From: Emcibacteraceae bacterium
GTDB lineage: Bacteria > Pseudomonadota > Alphaproteobacteria > Sphingomonadales > Emcibacteraceae
Length of the DNA: 64,000 nucleotides
Direction of reading: 5' to 3'
Assembly: GCA_041396985.1 (NCBI GenBank)
Contig: JAWKXO010000001.1
Coordinates: 496,001 to 560,000 of the forward strand
Position numbers and translations under genes: made by a program. Positions 25,907 through 35,097 of this stretch are shown in pieces (position 1 is the first letter of the stretch; every line of letters begins with the position of its first letter). The notes below the pieces were generated by a model. The model made no database searches, was not told where the DNA came from, and was given only the letters and a program-made list of their open reading frames with translations.

Positions 25907-26372
25907 CCATATTTTAAAATCAACCTCATATCTTGGACGGTTTTTTCTGATCGCTCTGATGCTTACGATTATTCTTGATGTGATCGGTAGGCGTTTTATG
26001 AATGTGGGCTCGGTTGCCCTGCAGGAACTGGAATGGCACTTTCATGGCGCTCTTTTTCTGCTTTGCCTCGGCTTTACCTATATGGAAGATGCCCATGTCC
26101 GTGTTGATTTGCTCAGGGAGAATTTTTCGGAAAGGACCAACCGTCTTATTGAAATTATCGGCTGTCTTGTATTTCTTCTCCCCTATTGTGGGGTTGTTAT
26201 TTACTTTGGCATTGATTTCACTATGAAATCTTATACCGCCGGTGAGATGTCCGCCAATACCAACGGACTTCCCTATCGTTTCATCATTAAATCGCTTTTA
26301 CCGATCGGGTTTCTGCTGCTTGGCTTGTCAGCCATATCCGTCCTTTTAAGAAGGAAAGATACAAATGAATAG
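25887..26372 (+). CDS. dctQ: TRAP transporter small permease subunit (DctQ), start uncertain
   Basis: About 160 residues with four membrane segments; IILDVIGRRF and ALQELEWHFHGALFLLCLG, then HVRVDLLRENFSERT, are DctQ hallmarks. The start is unresolved. The expected N-terminus (LKRTVDHILKSTSYLGRFFL) begins just after an in-frame ATA at 25887, with GGAAAG upstream, but no ATG, GTG or TTG exists in frame between 25749 and 25959. The ATG at 25749 would overlap dctP by 158 bases; the one at 25959 would cut the first membrane segment. The start drawn here is an inference; a non-standard start or a base error is possible. It overlaps dctM by eight bases. Confidence 0.8.
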   Translation: MLKRTVDHILKSTSYLGRFFLIALMLTIILDVIGRRFMNVGSVALQELEWHFHGALFLLCLGFTYMEDAHVRVDLLRENFSERTNRLIEIIGCLVFLLPYCGVVIYFGIDFTMKSYTAGEMSANTNGLPYRFIIKSLLPIGFLLLGLSAISVLLRRKDTNE

Positions 26373-27708
26373 CCTGATCGAAATTTTGCCGTTACTGATG
26401 TTTCCGGCCCTTGCTGCCAGTCTATTTTCCGGCTTCCCGGTTGCCTTTGTTCTTGGGGGTGTCGGTCTTTATTTCGGTCTCATCGGTATGGAACTCGGCA
26501 TTTTCAATTTCAGGGAATTCTTTCTGATAAATTCAAGAATTTTTGGTGGTGTGGTTGAAAATATTGTTCTGATCGCCATTCCCATGTTTGTTTTCATGGG
26601 GCTTATCCTTGAACGAAGTGGAATTGCCGAAGAGCTTTTGCAAAGCCTGAAGGTCATGACAAGAAGAATACCAGGTGGATTAGCGATATCTGTTACTCTT
26701 CTTGGGACGATCATGGCAGCAACAACGGGCATCATTGGCGCTAGTGTCGTGATGATATCCCTTATGGCCTATCCTGCCCTTCTTGCCGCAAATTATGGAA
26801 AAGACTTTTCCAGTGGCACAATTGCCGCTGCCGGCACGCTCGGCATTCTTATTCCGCCTAGTATTATGCTTGTGATTATGGGGGATCTGTTGTCCATTTC
26901 TGTTACGGATCTATTTATGACAGCCCTGATCCCGGGGCTAATGCTGGCATGTCTTTATTTGCTCTATATCGTAATTATGCACCGTGGTCAGAAACCGGAA
27001 GAAATTGACGAAAATCAGGATCATATCGGTCTAATTATCCTAAAAGGATTTATCCCTGCCGTATTGCTGATCACACTTGTGCTTGGATCCATTTTTGCGG
27101 GTTTTGCAACTCCGACCGAAGCCGCTGGCGTCGGGGCATTTGGGGCCATTATGCTTGCACTTGCCAAAAACCGCATTACGCACGAGAAATTATGGCAGAT
27201 GTGCGATGAAACGATTAAAACCTCCGGCATGATCTTTGGAATTTTTGTTGGTGCCACTGCCTTTTCCTATGTATTTCGGTCTCTGGGCGGTGATGATCTT
27301 ATCATCCATTTTATGGAAAATTTCACAGGCGGTCCCTGGATTGTTATCTGTATGCTGATGTTGATCGTCTTTATGCTTGGGTTTTTCTTTGACTGGATTG
27401 AAATCACCCTCATTGTTCTGCCTATCTTTAGCCCGATCCTGAATGGACTTGATTTAGGAGGGCATGTTGAGCCGGTGCAAATTCTACCGTGGTTTGCTGT
27501 ACTTGTGGCCATAAACCTGCAAACGTCATTCCTTACGCCCCCATTTGGCTTTGCCCTCTTTTATATGAAAGGGGTTGCCCCGCCTTCCATACGCATGAAG
27601 GATATATATAGAGGTGTTGTCCCCTATATTATTATTCAGCTTTTAGGGCTTATATTGGTGATGATTTTCCCGGCGATTGCCTTATGGTTACCGGGCGCTC
27701 TTAACTAG
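26365..27708 (+). CDS. dctM: TRAP transporter large permease subunit (DctM)
   Basis: 447 residues, about 12 membrane segments. Typical DctM blocks: FPALAASLFSGFPVAFVLGG, AIPMFVFMGLILERSGIAEE, GTIMAATTGIIGASVVMISL, AAGTLGILIPPSIMLVIMGD, FATPTEAAGVGAFGAIML, and LQTSFLTPPFGFALFYMKGV. It carries the transport path driven by the sodium gradient. AAGGA precedes the ATG. Its 3' end overlaps that of the convergent DUF2336 gene by four bases. Confidence 0.94.
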   Translation: MNSLIEILPLLMFPALAASLFSGFPVAFVLGGVGLYFGLIGMELGIFNFREFFLINSRIFGGVVENIVLIAIPMFVFMGLILERSGIAEELLQSLKVMTRRIPGGLAISVTLLGTIMAATTGIIGASVVMISLMAYPALLAANYGKDFSSGTIAAAGTLGILIPPSIMLVIMGDLLSISVTDLFMTALIPGLMLACLYLLYIVIMHRGQKPEEIDENQDHIGLIILKGFIPAVLLITLVLGSIFAGFATPTEAAGVGAFGAIMLALAKNRITHEKLWQMCDETIKTSGMIFGIFVGATAFSYVFRSLGGDDLIIHFMENFTGGPWIVICMLMLIVFMLGFFFDWIEITLIVLPIFSPILNGLDLGGHVEPVQILPWFAVLVAINLQTSFLTPPFGFALFYMKGVAPPSIRMKDIYRGVVPYIIIQLLGLILVMIFPAIALWLPGALN

Positions 27709-28814
27709 GCGGCGTTTGTGCCGACAATCTGAGTGATAAAATACTCAAAGCTTTCCATATCAACTGTTTTTTCACAGCGTGTTAAAATGCGCTCTACCAT
27801 CCTGCTTTTATAACGAAGCGGATCATCAGATGCAGATGAAACCATTTCTTTTGCCACATCCAATGCAACTGTAACAACAGGGAATAAATGCGGTGAAAAT
27901 TTACATTTTTCATAGATTGCCTTTAGTCCCAGATCACCACGGTCATGAATAAGCTGATAAGCGTTACCGATTGGAATACCGGCAATTTTTGCCAATGCCA
28001 TTTCAAAGAAAATGACATCACCCAGGCATAATGCACGGAAGATCAGGGTTTCCGTCAAACGGCCGTTTTCATAAAGCTGGTCAACCAGAGCGGCAAAACC
28101 GACTTCATCATCCCCATCATGGATAAGGTTCGCCGTTGCCCGCTCTCTGGCGTTGAAGAATAAATCCATGACCGTATTGGCTGACATTTCGTGATGAGTA
28201 ACAAGGTGGTCCCGTACCTGCTCTGAAACCAATGTTACAAGGCGCTCAGCCACCTTGATCGGGAGCTGCGCACGTTTGGCCATAGGAATGTTTACTTCTT
28301 CATCATCCCCGTATTTATCAAGTGCCTTATCCATGGTGCCCTCTTCCAGATTGGCACCGTCATTATTCATCAATGTTGCTACAACACCGGCATTCTTACT
28401 GTTTTCGACGATATGATCTGCAAGACTTGCTGAAACAGTGGACCTTGATGCCACCGCAACCTGGGCATCGGCACCCTGACTCTTAATGATTTCAACAAGG
28501 TCATCATCCGTCAGCACTTCTGAAAATTTAAGCATGGGCACGGAAACCTCGGCCACGTCATTGGCTAGTGAAATCGCAATTTCATGCGAAATGCTATCAG
28601 AATTTTTAAGACTTTCTGCCAATGCTTCGCGGACCCTTACCTCAGCGTCCCTGACCATTATCTGAAAGATTTCCTCAGCAATTTTTCTTTCTTCAGTGCT
28701 TAGGTTACCAGCTTTAAACTGCTCACTCACTTTGGTAGCTGCAACTGCCCTATTTTCCGCTGTCGGCTCGGCCAGTAGTCTTGCCACATCTGCACTATTA
28801 AGATATTCCGTCAT
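27705..28814 (-). CDS. DUF2336 domain protein
   Basis: 369 residues from the ATG at 28814 (MTEYLNSADVARLL); an ATG ten codons upstream lacks a ribosome site. The protein is helical throughout with HEAT-like repeats (RVREALAESLKNSDSISHEI, VEIIKSQGADAQVAVASRST, LPIKVAERLVTLVSEQVRDH), and fits the alphaproteobacterial DUF2336 family. No catalytic motif is visible; members are often linked with two-component or cell-cycle genes. Function unknown. Monocistronic. Confidence 0.75.
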   Translation of the reverse strand: MTEYLNSADVARLLAEPTAENRAVAATKVSEQFKAGNLSTEERKIAEEIFQIMVRDAEVRVREALAESLKNSDSISHEIAISLANDVAEVSVPMLKFSEVLTDDDLVEIIKSQGADAQVAVASRSTVSASLADHIVENSKNAGVVATLMNNDGANLEEGTMDKALDKYGDDEEVNIPMAKRAQLPIKVAERLVTLVSEQVRDHLVTHHEMSANTVMDLFFNARERATANLIHDGDDEVGFAALVDQLYENGRLTETLIFRALCLGDVIFFEMALAKIAGIPIGNAYQLIHDRGDLGLKAIYEKCKFSPHLFPVVTVALDVAKEMVSSASDDPLRYKSRMVERILTRCEKTVDMESFEYFITQIVGTNAA

Positions 28815-29174
28815 ATATAAATGGCCTTTAAACAATATATCCATTCAAAAACGAATCCGTTTTCGGCATGGTTCATATGAATTTTCACTATTTTGAACGG
28901 AAAAAGTTAAACTCACGTTAATTTTCATTAATTCTGGCACACAGTCTTTACCAAATATAAAATGATATGTTATAACATGTTGTAATTAATGGCTTTATGC
29001 TTACGCAGGTAGATATGAGCTCTATTTGTCACATTTCTGCCTTATAAAAATGGCATTTCTAAAGCGATTAAGAATGGCTCTAATTTAAGCCATTCTGATA
29101 GAATTAAATTGTAGAGAGTTTATTTTTTTGCTATGGCAGGGCAATAAACTTTATAGTAACCAAAGGGACTTGAA
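28815..29174. other. Intergenic region upstream of cytochrome c
   Basis: 360 bases without a credible gene. It contains a 12-base perfect palindrome ATGTTATAACAT (28967-28978) and a 9-base stem-loop AGAATGGCT / AGCCATTCT (29071-29096) with no U-tract. Either could be regulatory for the divergent genes. GGGACTT precedes the cytochrome ATG. Confidence 0.5.
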
Positions 29175-29561
29175 ATGAAGAGTGTATTTAAAATCAGTTT
29201 TATTTTATTAATAGCAAATTTATTATTGCCTTTTGCTGCTTTTGCTGACGGTGATGCAGCCAGTGGTGAATCACTGTTTCAGAAAAAATGTAAAATTTGT
29301 CATACCAATGAGAAAGGTGCTGATGCCAAAATAGGTCCAAATCTTTATGGCGTTTATGAAAGAAAATCAGGCCATTTTGAAGATTATAAATATTCAAAAA
29401 ATATGCTTGATGCCAACCTGACTTGGGACGATGCGACATTGGATGCCTATCTAACAAAACCAAAAGACGTTGTTCCAAAAGGAAAAATGGTATTTGCCGG
29501 TTTTAAAAAGGAACAGGATCGTCTTGACATCATTGCCTACTTAAAATCGTTGCACGATTAA
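29175..29561 (+). CDS. Small class I cytochrome c
   Basis: 128 residues with a Sec signal peptide (about 1-25, ending AAFADG). Mature protein about 104 residues. Heme is attached at C39-K-I-C42-H43; the likely sixth ligand is M105 in PKGKMVFAGF. KIGPNLYGVYERKSG and DIIAYLKSLHD match the mitochondrial/c2-type cytochromes of alphaproteobacteria. It probably carries electrons in the periplasm, for example to a cytochrome oxidase. Single gene. Confidence 0.92.
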   Translation: MKSVFKISFILLIANLLLPFAAFADGDAASGESLFQKKCKICHTNEKGADAKIGPNLYGVYERKSGHFEDYKYSKNMLDANLTWDDATLDAYLTKPKDVVPKGKMVFAGFKKEQDRLDIIAYLKSLHD

Positions 29562-29647
29562 TTTCAGGACTGAATGTTAATGATTTAATCATAGTTACAG
29601 CGCATAATAGAACTGTAATTAATTAAAGGAACCAGAAGGTTATCAAA

Positions 29648-30364
29648 ATGGAATATTCCCACCGCCCAAAGATAGCTGCCAAAGCAGCCTCTATTGAAGA
29701 GAAAATATTTTTGTCCAGAAGAATGTTTATTATCTTCTTGGCGGCAATGGGAATTCTGTTCTTAATGGGATCCAATTCAAAAGCGCAAGGAGATAATTCG
29801 GACCCGGCGGAGCTTGAAAAAGCTAAAGAATTTATCGAAGCGTTTTCAGACAGAGCTATTGGAATTCTGAATAATAAGAATTTAACTGAAGAGCAGACCT
29901 TTAATGAATACAGAAAAATTCTGAATGACTCGTTTGCTATTGATTATATCTCGCGAATTACACTAAGCCGTCACCGCAATAAGGCCAGTAAGGAAGAGCT
30001 TGACGAGTATTCCAGACTTTTTCCTGAGTTTATCCTGAAAGTAAACTCCTCCCGTCTTCAAAAACTTGATACGACAAAGCTTGACATAGATCAGGTTGTG
30101 CCCAATGGCAAAACGGATATTTTTGTGCGGACCAAAGCCTTTAATGCTGATGATAAACCATTGGATGTTGACTGGCGGGTCAGAAGCGACAAAAATGGCA
30201 CCTATAAGATTATTGATGTAAAAATTGAAGGCATCAGTATGGTCGCCACTCAGCGGGATGATTTCACTTCAAGAATAAGCAGCAGCGGCATAAGCGGTCT
30301 TAATAAATATATGAAAGATATAATCGACGGCATTGCTGTCGCACAGGATGATGCAACCTCCTGA
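29648..30364 (+). CDS. mlaC: MlaC/toluene tolerance family phospholipid-binding protein
   Basis: 238 residues. A membrane or signal segment at about 24-47 follows a long basic N-terminus. The MlaC domain is recognisable in AKEFIEAFSDRAIGILNNKN, FAIDYISRITLSRHR, EELDEYSRLFPEFIL, DVDWRVRSDKNGTYKIIDVK and GISMVATQRDDFTSRI. MlaC shuttles phospholipids through the periplasm to the MlaFEDB complex. The rest of the Mla system is not in this window. AGAAGG precedes the ATG. DUF4170 gene follows after 36 bases. Confidence 0.85.
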   Translation: MEYSHRPKIAAKAASIEEKIFLSRRMFIIFLAAMGILFLMGSNSKAQGDNSDPAELEKAKEFIEAFSDRAIGILNNKNLTEEQTFNEYRKILNDSFAIDYISRITLSRHRNKASKEELDEYSRLFPEFILKVNSSRLQKLDTTKLDIDQVVPNGKTDIFVRTKAFNADDKPLDVDWRVRSDKNGTYKIIDVKIEGISMVATQRDDFTSRISSSGISGLNKYMKDIIDGIAVAQDDATS

Positions 30365-30400
30365 TAGTATCAATTTAAAAAACAAAGGGACAAACGAACC

Positions 30401-30622
30401 ATGACTGATGGTCAATTATTTTTAGTGTTTGGCGGTAAAGTATCTGACCCACGAACGACCAATTTTATTAATCCTGAATATCTTCATACTGTTGGTATAT
30501 ACCCTTCATATGAAGAAGCCAAAAAAGCCTGGAAAGGCGCCAGTCAGGCGATGGTCGATGATGCAATGACAAAATATGTTGTTGTCTGTCTTGATAAACT
30601 TCTGACCCCATCCGACGCATAA
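30401..30622 (+). CDS. DUF4170 domain protein
   Basis: 73 residues, soluble. LFLVFGGKVSDPRTTNFINP, YPSYEEAKKAWKGASQAMVD and KYVVVCLDKLLTP match the small alphaproteobacterial DUF4170 family, which often sits near lipid A or envelope genes. No enzymatic motif. Likely co-transcribed with mlaC and followed by a terminator. Function unknown. Confidence 0.82.
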   Translation: MTDGQLFLVFGGKVSDPRTTNFINPEYLHTVGIYPSYEEAKKAWKGASQAMVDDAMTKYVVVCLDKLLTPSDA

Positions 30623-30638
30623 TAATATTTAAAAATCT

Positions 30639-30670
30639 GGGCACCAATAATCGGTGCCTTATTTTTTATT
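30639..30670 (+). terminator. Terminator after mlaC-DUF4170
   Basis: Stem GGCACC / GGTGCC with an AT-rich loop, followed by TTATTTTTTATT. Confidence 0.8.
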
Positions 30671-30704
30671 GTCTGGTTTTATATTAGATATGATATAAAC
30701 AGGA

Positions 30705-31958
30705 ATGGATTTTAACCCCAGACAATTTCTGCTTAAATGTTTCGAGGTCGCTGTTCAGGCGGCCCTTCCCGAAAAAATAGTTCCCGATCATCTTCCATCT
30801 AACCGAACTTCAAAAGTCATCATCATTGGGGCCGGGAAAGCGGCTGCTTCAATGGCTGCTTCCTTTGAAAAGAACTGGATTGGTCCTGTAACAGGACTTG
30901 TTGTTGTGCCTCAGAATCATGAGGTCCCCTGCAATTCCATAGAAGTTATTACCGCATCACATCCTACTCCAGATCATAAGTCTGTTATTGCCGCGAAACG
31001 AATTTTTGAACTAACAAAAAACCTGACTGAAGAAGACATGGTTTTTGTGCTTTTATCCGGAGGTGGATCATCACTATTATGCTATCCGGCAACAGACATT
31101 GATTTTTCCGAGAAACAAAAAATAAACCGGGCCCTCTTAAAATCAGGGGCCACAATTAATGAAATAAACTGTGTTCGGAAACATTTGTCAGCCATTAAAG
31201 GCGGCCACTTTGCCCGGCACTGCTTTCCGGCAAAAGTCTATACACTTGCCATTTCTGATGTGGTTGGTGATGATCCATCAACCATTGCTTCCGGCCCGAC
31301 GGTCATAGATCCGACCACGTCGTCAGATGCCCTGAACATCCTTAAAAAATACTCAATCGAATTTTCAGACGCTGTTCGCCATTGGCTGGAAAATCCTTTG
31401 TCGGAAACAGAAAAGGAAGCAATTCCAGATAATCAATATACTATAATCGGGTCCGCCAGTATGGCCTTAAAAAAAGTGGAGGAATTTGCCCATATATCAG
31501 GGATCAACGTTATAAATCTAGGGGAACTGACCGGAGATGCTAAGGACTTAGGTCAAAAAACCGCGCTTGAAATTGACAACCTAAACATATCAGAACCAAC
31601 CTTGATTATTTCCGGTGGTGAAACAACCGTAACCGTAAGGGGCAATGGTCAAGGCGGCAGAAATACTGAATTTCTGCTTAGTCTTCTGCTTTCAATAAAA
31701 AGCTCAAAAGAAGTTTATGCCCTTTCTGCGGATACAGATGGCATTGATGGCCTTGGCAATAATGCTGGTGCCATAATGACGCCGGACAGCAGAAAACGAG
31801 CACATATACAGGAAATTAATTTAAAGGCATTACTTGATAATAATGACAGCTACTCGGCCTTTGCTCAATTGGGTGATCTTATAATTACTGGACCAACTAA
31901 AACCAACGTTAATGATTTTAGAGCAATTATGCTTCTACCAAATAAGTTATTATCTTAA
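30705..31958 (+). CDS. Glycerate 2-kinase (MOFRL family; GckA/TtuD type)
   Basis: 417 residues. The N-terminal GckA domain (DUF4147) shows VIIIGAGKAAASMAASFEKN, TASHPTPDH, VFVLLSGGGSSLL and GATINEINCVRKHLSAIKGG. The C-terminal MOFRL domain shows EPTLIISGGETTVTVRGNGQ, GGRNTEFLL, SADTDGIDG and LGDLIITGPTKTNVNDFRAI. It phosphorylates glycerate to 2-phosphoglycerate; the family is often mis-named hydroxypyruvate reductase. AGGA precedes the ATG by two bases. Its 3' end overlaps convergent bioY by nine bases. Not part of a visible glyoxylate operon. Confidence 0.9.
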   Translation: MDFNPRQFLLKCFEVAVQAALPEKIVPDHLPSNRTSKVIIIGAGKAAASMAASFEKNWIGPVTGLVVVPQNHEVPCNSIEVITASHPTPDHKSVIAAKRIFELTKNLTEEDMVFVLLSGGGSSLLCYPATDIDFSEKQKINRALLKSGATINEINCVRKHLSAIKGGHFARHCFPAKVYTLAISDVVGDDPSTIASGPTVIDPTTSSDALNILKKYSIEFSDAVRHWLENPLSETEKEAIPDNQYTIIGSASMALKKVEEFAHISGINVINLGELTGDAKDLGQKTALEIDNLNISEPTLIISGGETTVTVRGNGQGGRNTEFLLSLLLSIKSSKEVYALSADTDGIDGLGNNAGAIMTPDSRKRAHIQEINLKALLDNNDSYSAFAQLGDLIITGPTKTNVNDFRAIMLLPNKLLS

Positions 31959-32504
31959 GGTAATTTTTGTTTTTAATAATTTTATGCTGATTATTAAGGC
32001 TAAAGCTATTTTGACAAATAAACCAGGCAGAAACGGCAGAAACCAAGATCTTATTATCTCTGTCCAAGGAAGGCCTGTTAAGACTTTACCCCATCCAACT
32101 CCCATACCTAAAATTATCAACGAACCTGCAAGACAAGCGAATATGATTTTTAAGTTATTTTTATTCTGAATATTATTTAAGTAATTATTCCTGACATCTT
32201 TTGTTAAAAATGAAATTAACGCAACAGCAATAAGAAATCCCAGAAGATAACCACCCGTTGGTCCGATAATAACTGAAAATCCGGACTTACCATCCGCAAA
32301 AATTGGGACACCTGACGCTCCTAACAACAGATAAACTAAAAGCGAGAATACGGCATATTTTATCGGTAATAGAATGCCAATTAAAAAAACGATCGTTAAT
32401 TGCATTGTTATTGGAACCGGTCCTAAAGGTATAGAAATCCAGGAAGACAGCCCAAGCAGCAATGCCATAGCAAAGGAAATAAAACTGGCTTTAGCGAAAC
32501 TCAT
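31950..32504 (-). CDS. bioY: Biotin transporter BioY
   Basis: 184 residues from the ATG at 32504. The upstream extension to 32621 would lie inside the preceding aminotransferase gene and is rejected. About six membrane segments; PLGPVPITMQLTIVFLIGIL, YLLLGASGVPIFADGKSG and IIGPTGGYLLGFLIA are the BioY signatures. BioY is the substrate-binding S-component of ECF-type biotin uptake and can work alone. There is no obvious ribosome site, so start and coupling to the upstream gene (31 bases) are less certain. Confidence 0.92.
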   Translation of the reverse strand: MSFAKASFISFAMALLLGLSSWISIPLGPVPITMQLTIVFLIGILLPIKYAVFSLLVYLLLGASGVPIFADGKSGFSVIIGPTGGYLLGFLIAVALISFLTKDVRNNYLNNIQNKNNLKIIFACLAGSLIILGMGVGWGKVLTGLPWTEIIRSWFLPFLPGLFVKIALALIISIKLLKTKITLR

Positions 32505-32535
32505 TAATTCATCAAATTGAGTAAATTTACTTTTA

Positions 32536-33798
32536 TTAACCTGCAATATCGTTAATGGCTTCTGCCAGTTTATTTGCATCTTCTTTTGAATTATAAAGCG
32601 CTGGACTGACCCGGATACCACTACCGCTATTGATACTACCCATTGTAGTTGTAAAAATACCGTATTTGTCAGTCAGCGTTTTCATAAGTTCCATATTTTC
32701 TTCGCGACTGGTTTTTCCCTTTATCCTGAAAGACGTAATCGCCGCATACATACGTTCATCCTGCGGGGTTAATATCTCGACATTTTTATTGTCGATTACC
32801 TGATTAACCCATTGATTTCTAAGATATCTTAACCTTCCGGTTATATTTTTCTGACCAATATTTTCCCTGAAATCTAGAGCATCCGGTATTGAAAGAACCG
32901 CTGCAAAATTCATCGTTCCCGTGTGAACGCGCATTCTGACATCATCGCTGTCCGCACCGGCCTGCCCCCGAAACGGATCAATATCATGAATTCGGTTTTT
33001 ACGGATATACATCATCCCAACGCCTAAAGGCACACCGATCCATTTATGAAGGTTAAAGCCAACAAAATCGACCCCTAGATCCTGAAAGTCAAAATCATAC
33101 TGTCCCCAGGAATGGGCCGCATCAAGAATGACATCAACACCCCTTGCTTTTGCCATCGCCGCAATTTCTTTAACGGGTGTAATCAGCCCGGTACGATTGC
33201 TGATATGGGTCATCAGCATCATTTTACATTTTGGATGATCATCAAGTGCTTTTTTATAGGCCGCGATAACATTTTCATATGATGCCGGCTCCGGCATGGC
33301 AATCGCAACCACATTGACTTTACGATAGTCTTTTAAATAACGCATTTCCGACTGCATAGAGCCATAGTCAAGGTCGGCATATATAACCGTGTCGCCCTCC
33401 TTTAACTTATTATAGCCGTTAATAAGGCATTGAAGCGCTTCCGTCGCATTACGGGTTAATTCAATTTCATCTTCACCAACACCCAGTTTCTTAGCCACTC
33501 TGGCAATGATTTTATTATAGTCATCCCGATAGAGTCTTCTGGCATAGTATGAGCTGTTCTGATTGACAAAATGAGTGTGCTGGATATAGGCCTGCGTAAC
33601 CGGAATTGACATAATTCCCCAGTAGCCAGCCTCCATATTTGTAATATCCCCTGTTACATCATATTCATCCTGAATAATTTTCCAGAAATCCTCATCATCC
33701 GCTGCTCTCGGGGTGTTAGCAAAGCTAAGGGCAGGAATTCCTGCCATTGAAAGCCCGGCGAATAGTGCTGAAGAAGTAAGAAACTGACGTCGGTCCAT
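32536..33798 (-). CDS. Tat-exported class V PLP-dependent enzyme (copy A)
   Basis: 420 residues. Twin-arginine signal DRRQFLTSSALFAGLSMAG with cleavage after ALSFA (about 27). Then the aminotransferase class V fold: NATEALQCLINGYNKLKEGD, TPVKEIAAMAKARGVDVILD, DAAHSWGQYDFDFQDLGVDF, and the PLP-binding lysine K252 in NLHKWIG. Closest family I can name is isopenicillin-N-epimerase-like. Export through Tat agrees with folding and cofactor loading before secretion. It lies five bases after copy B, in the group SSS symporter - copy B - copy A - bioY. Reaction unknown; racemase/epimerase, desulfurase or lyase are all possible. Confidence 0.85.
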   Translation of the reverse strand: MDRRQFLTSSALFAGLSMAGIPALSFANTPRAADDEDFWKIIQDEYDVTGDITNMEAGYWGIMSIPVTQAYIQHTHFVNQNSSYYARRLYRDDYNKIIARVAKKLGVGEDEIELTRNATEALQCLINGYNKLKEGDTVIYADLDYGSMQSEMRYLKDYRKVNVVAIAMPEPASYENVIAAYKKALDDHPKCKMMLMTHISNRTGLITPVKEIAAMAKARGVDVILDAAHSWGQYDFDFQDLGVDFVGFNLHKWIGVPLGVGMMYIRKNRIHDIDPFRGQAGADSDDVRMRVHTGTMNFAAVLSIPDALDFRENIGQKNITGRLRYLRNQWVNQVIDNKNVEILTPQDERMYAAITSFRIKGKTSREENMELMKTLTDKYGIFTTTMGSINSGSGIRVSPALYNSKEDANKLAEAINDIAG

Positions 33799-33802
33799 TT
33801 GA

Positions 33803-35083
33803 TTATCCCATCTTTTTCACAATATCTTTAATTGCCACGGCGAGCGCGGCCATATCCTGTTTCGAGCTATAAAGTCCCGGTGATATACGGATAGCATTGA
33901 GCTCAGGAATTGGCGCGCTGTTAATTTTATAATCGCGCAGCAATGTATTCCCGAGTTCAATCGCATTTTTATGTTTCTTAATCCGGAAAGATGTCAGCCC
34001 CGCATGCATCCGCTCATCTTCAGGTGTCAGGATATCAACGCGGTCATCATCAAGAAACTCTTTAACCCATTCATGTCTAAGTGCTCTAAATCGGCGATCG
34101 ATATGTTCGATTCCAATTTTATCAAGGAAAATAAGTGCATCCTTAACGCTCAAAACCGCTGCCATATTCATCGTACCTGTTTGTACACGGTTGTTGATAT
34201 CAATATTTCCGGGAGGTCCTTTGCTGCTTTTTGTATCAATATCCAGCATACGTTCCCTGCGTATATACATAAGGCCGACCCCTAGCGCCGCCCCTATCCA
34301 TTTATGTAGGTTGAAGCCTACAAAATCCACATTCATATCCGGGAAATTAAAGTCATACTGCCCCCAGGAATGGGCCGCATCAACAATAACGTCAACACCA
34401 TATGACCTTGCCATCAGTGAAATTTCCTTGAGCGGCACGATAACCCCGGTACGGTTTGCCATATGGGTGACAAGAATTAACTTGGTGCCCGGATTATCTT
34501 TAATCCCCTGTTCAAAAACGGCAATCTGATTTTCATAGGTTGCCGGATCAGGCGTATGAAGCCTGATCACATCAGCACCACGAAAATATCTCAGATGACG
34601 CATTTCCGCCTGCATACTATAATAGGCCGCATCGGCATATAAAACCTTATCTCCCGGCTTTAATTTATTATAACCGCTGATTAGCAGCTGCATGGACTCG
34701 GTAACATTTCTTGTGAAAACCAACTCATCACTCCGGACGCCCAGTTTCTTTGCCAGCATTTCAAGAATTTCCTGACGGTCCACATTAAATGATCTCGCGT
34801 TCGGGTCTACCCGTCTTCCCGATCCCATATAATGTGAACTATAGGCGTTTATGAAGGCTGTGTGATCAGCAAAAGCCTGACGTACGGGTTCAGACATAAT
34901 TCCCCAATGGCCCGCATTCAGATTTATAAACTCATCCGTGACCTTATATTGATCCATAATCGTTTGCCAGTAGGCATCACTATCCTTGTCCATCATTTCC
35001 TGAGCCTGCGCCCCCATTGCGCCAGCAGTAACAGAAACTGACGCCAGTGCTGCTGTCGTTTTTAAAAAATCCCGTCTATCCAT
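33803..35083 (-). CDS. Tat-exported class V PLP-dependent enzyme (copy B)
   Basis: 426 residues. Twin-arginine signal DRRDFLKTTAALASVSVTAG ending near GAQAQ (28). PLP lysine K261 in NLHKWIG; DAAHSWGQYDFNFPDMNVDF and HMANRTGVIVPLKEISLMAR parallel copy A closely, so the two look like tandem duplicates. Isopenicillin-N-epimerase-like family. Fifteen bases separate it from the upstream sodium symporter gene, suggesting that the product or substrate of the periplasmic enzyme is imported by that symporter. Substrate unknown. Confidence 0.85.
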   Translation of the reverse strand: MDRRDFLKTTAALASVSVTAGAMGAQAQEMMDKDSDAYWQTIMDQYKVTDEFINLNAGHWGIMSEPVRQAFADHTAFINAYSSHYMGSGRRVDPNARSFNVDRQEILEMLAKKLGVRSDELVFTRNVTESMQLLISGYNKLKPGDKVLYADAAYYSMQAEMRHLRYFRGADVIRLHTPDPATYENQIAVFEQGIKDNPGTKLILVTHMANRTGVIVPLKEISLMARSYGVDVIVDAAHSWGQYDFNFPDMNVDFVGFNLHKWIGAALGVGLMYIRRERMLDIDTKSSKGPPGNIDINNRVQTGTMNMAAVLSVKDALIFLDKIGIEHIDRRFRALRHEWVKEFLDDDRVDILTPEDERMHAGLTSFRIKKHKNAIELGNTLLRDYKINSAPIPELNAIRISPGLYSSKQDMAALAVAIKDIVKKMG

Positions 35084-35097
35084 AATAATTTTTCCCT

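Noticed and set aside
32505..32621. N-terminal extension of bioY
   Set aside because: Lies inside the end of the preceding PLP enzyme gene in another frame; the BioY fold begins at 32504.
32536..35083. Class V PLP enzymes as the missing PseC
   Set aside because: PseC belongs to the DegT family and is cytoplasmic; these have Tat signals and class V motifs.
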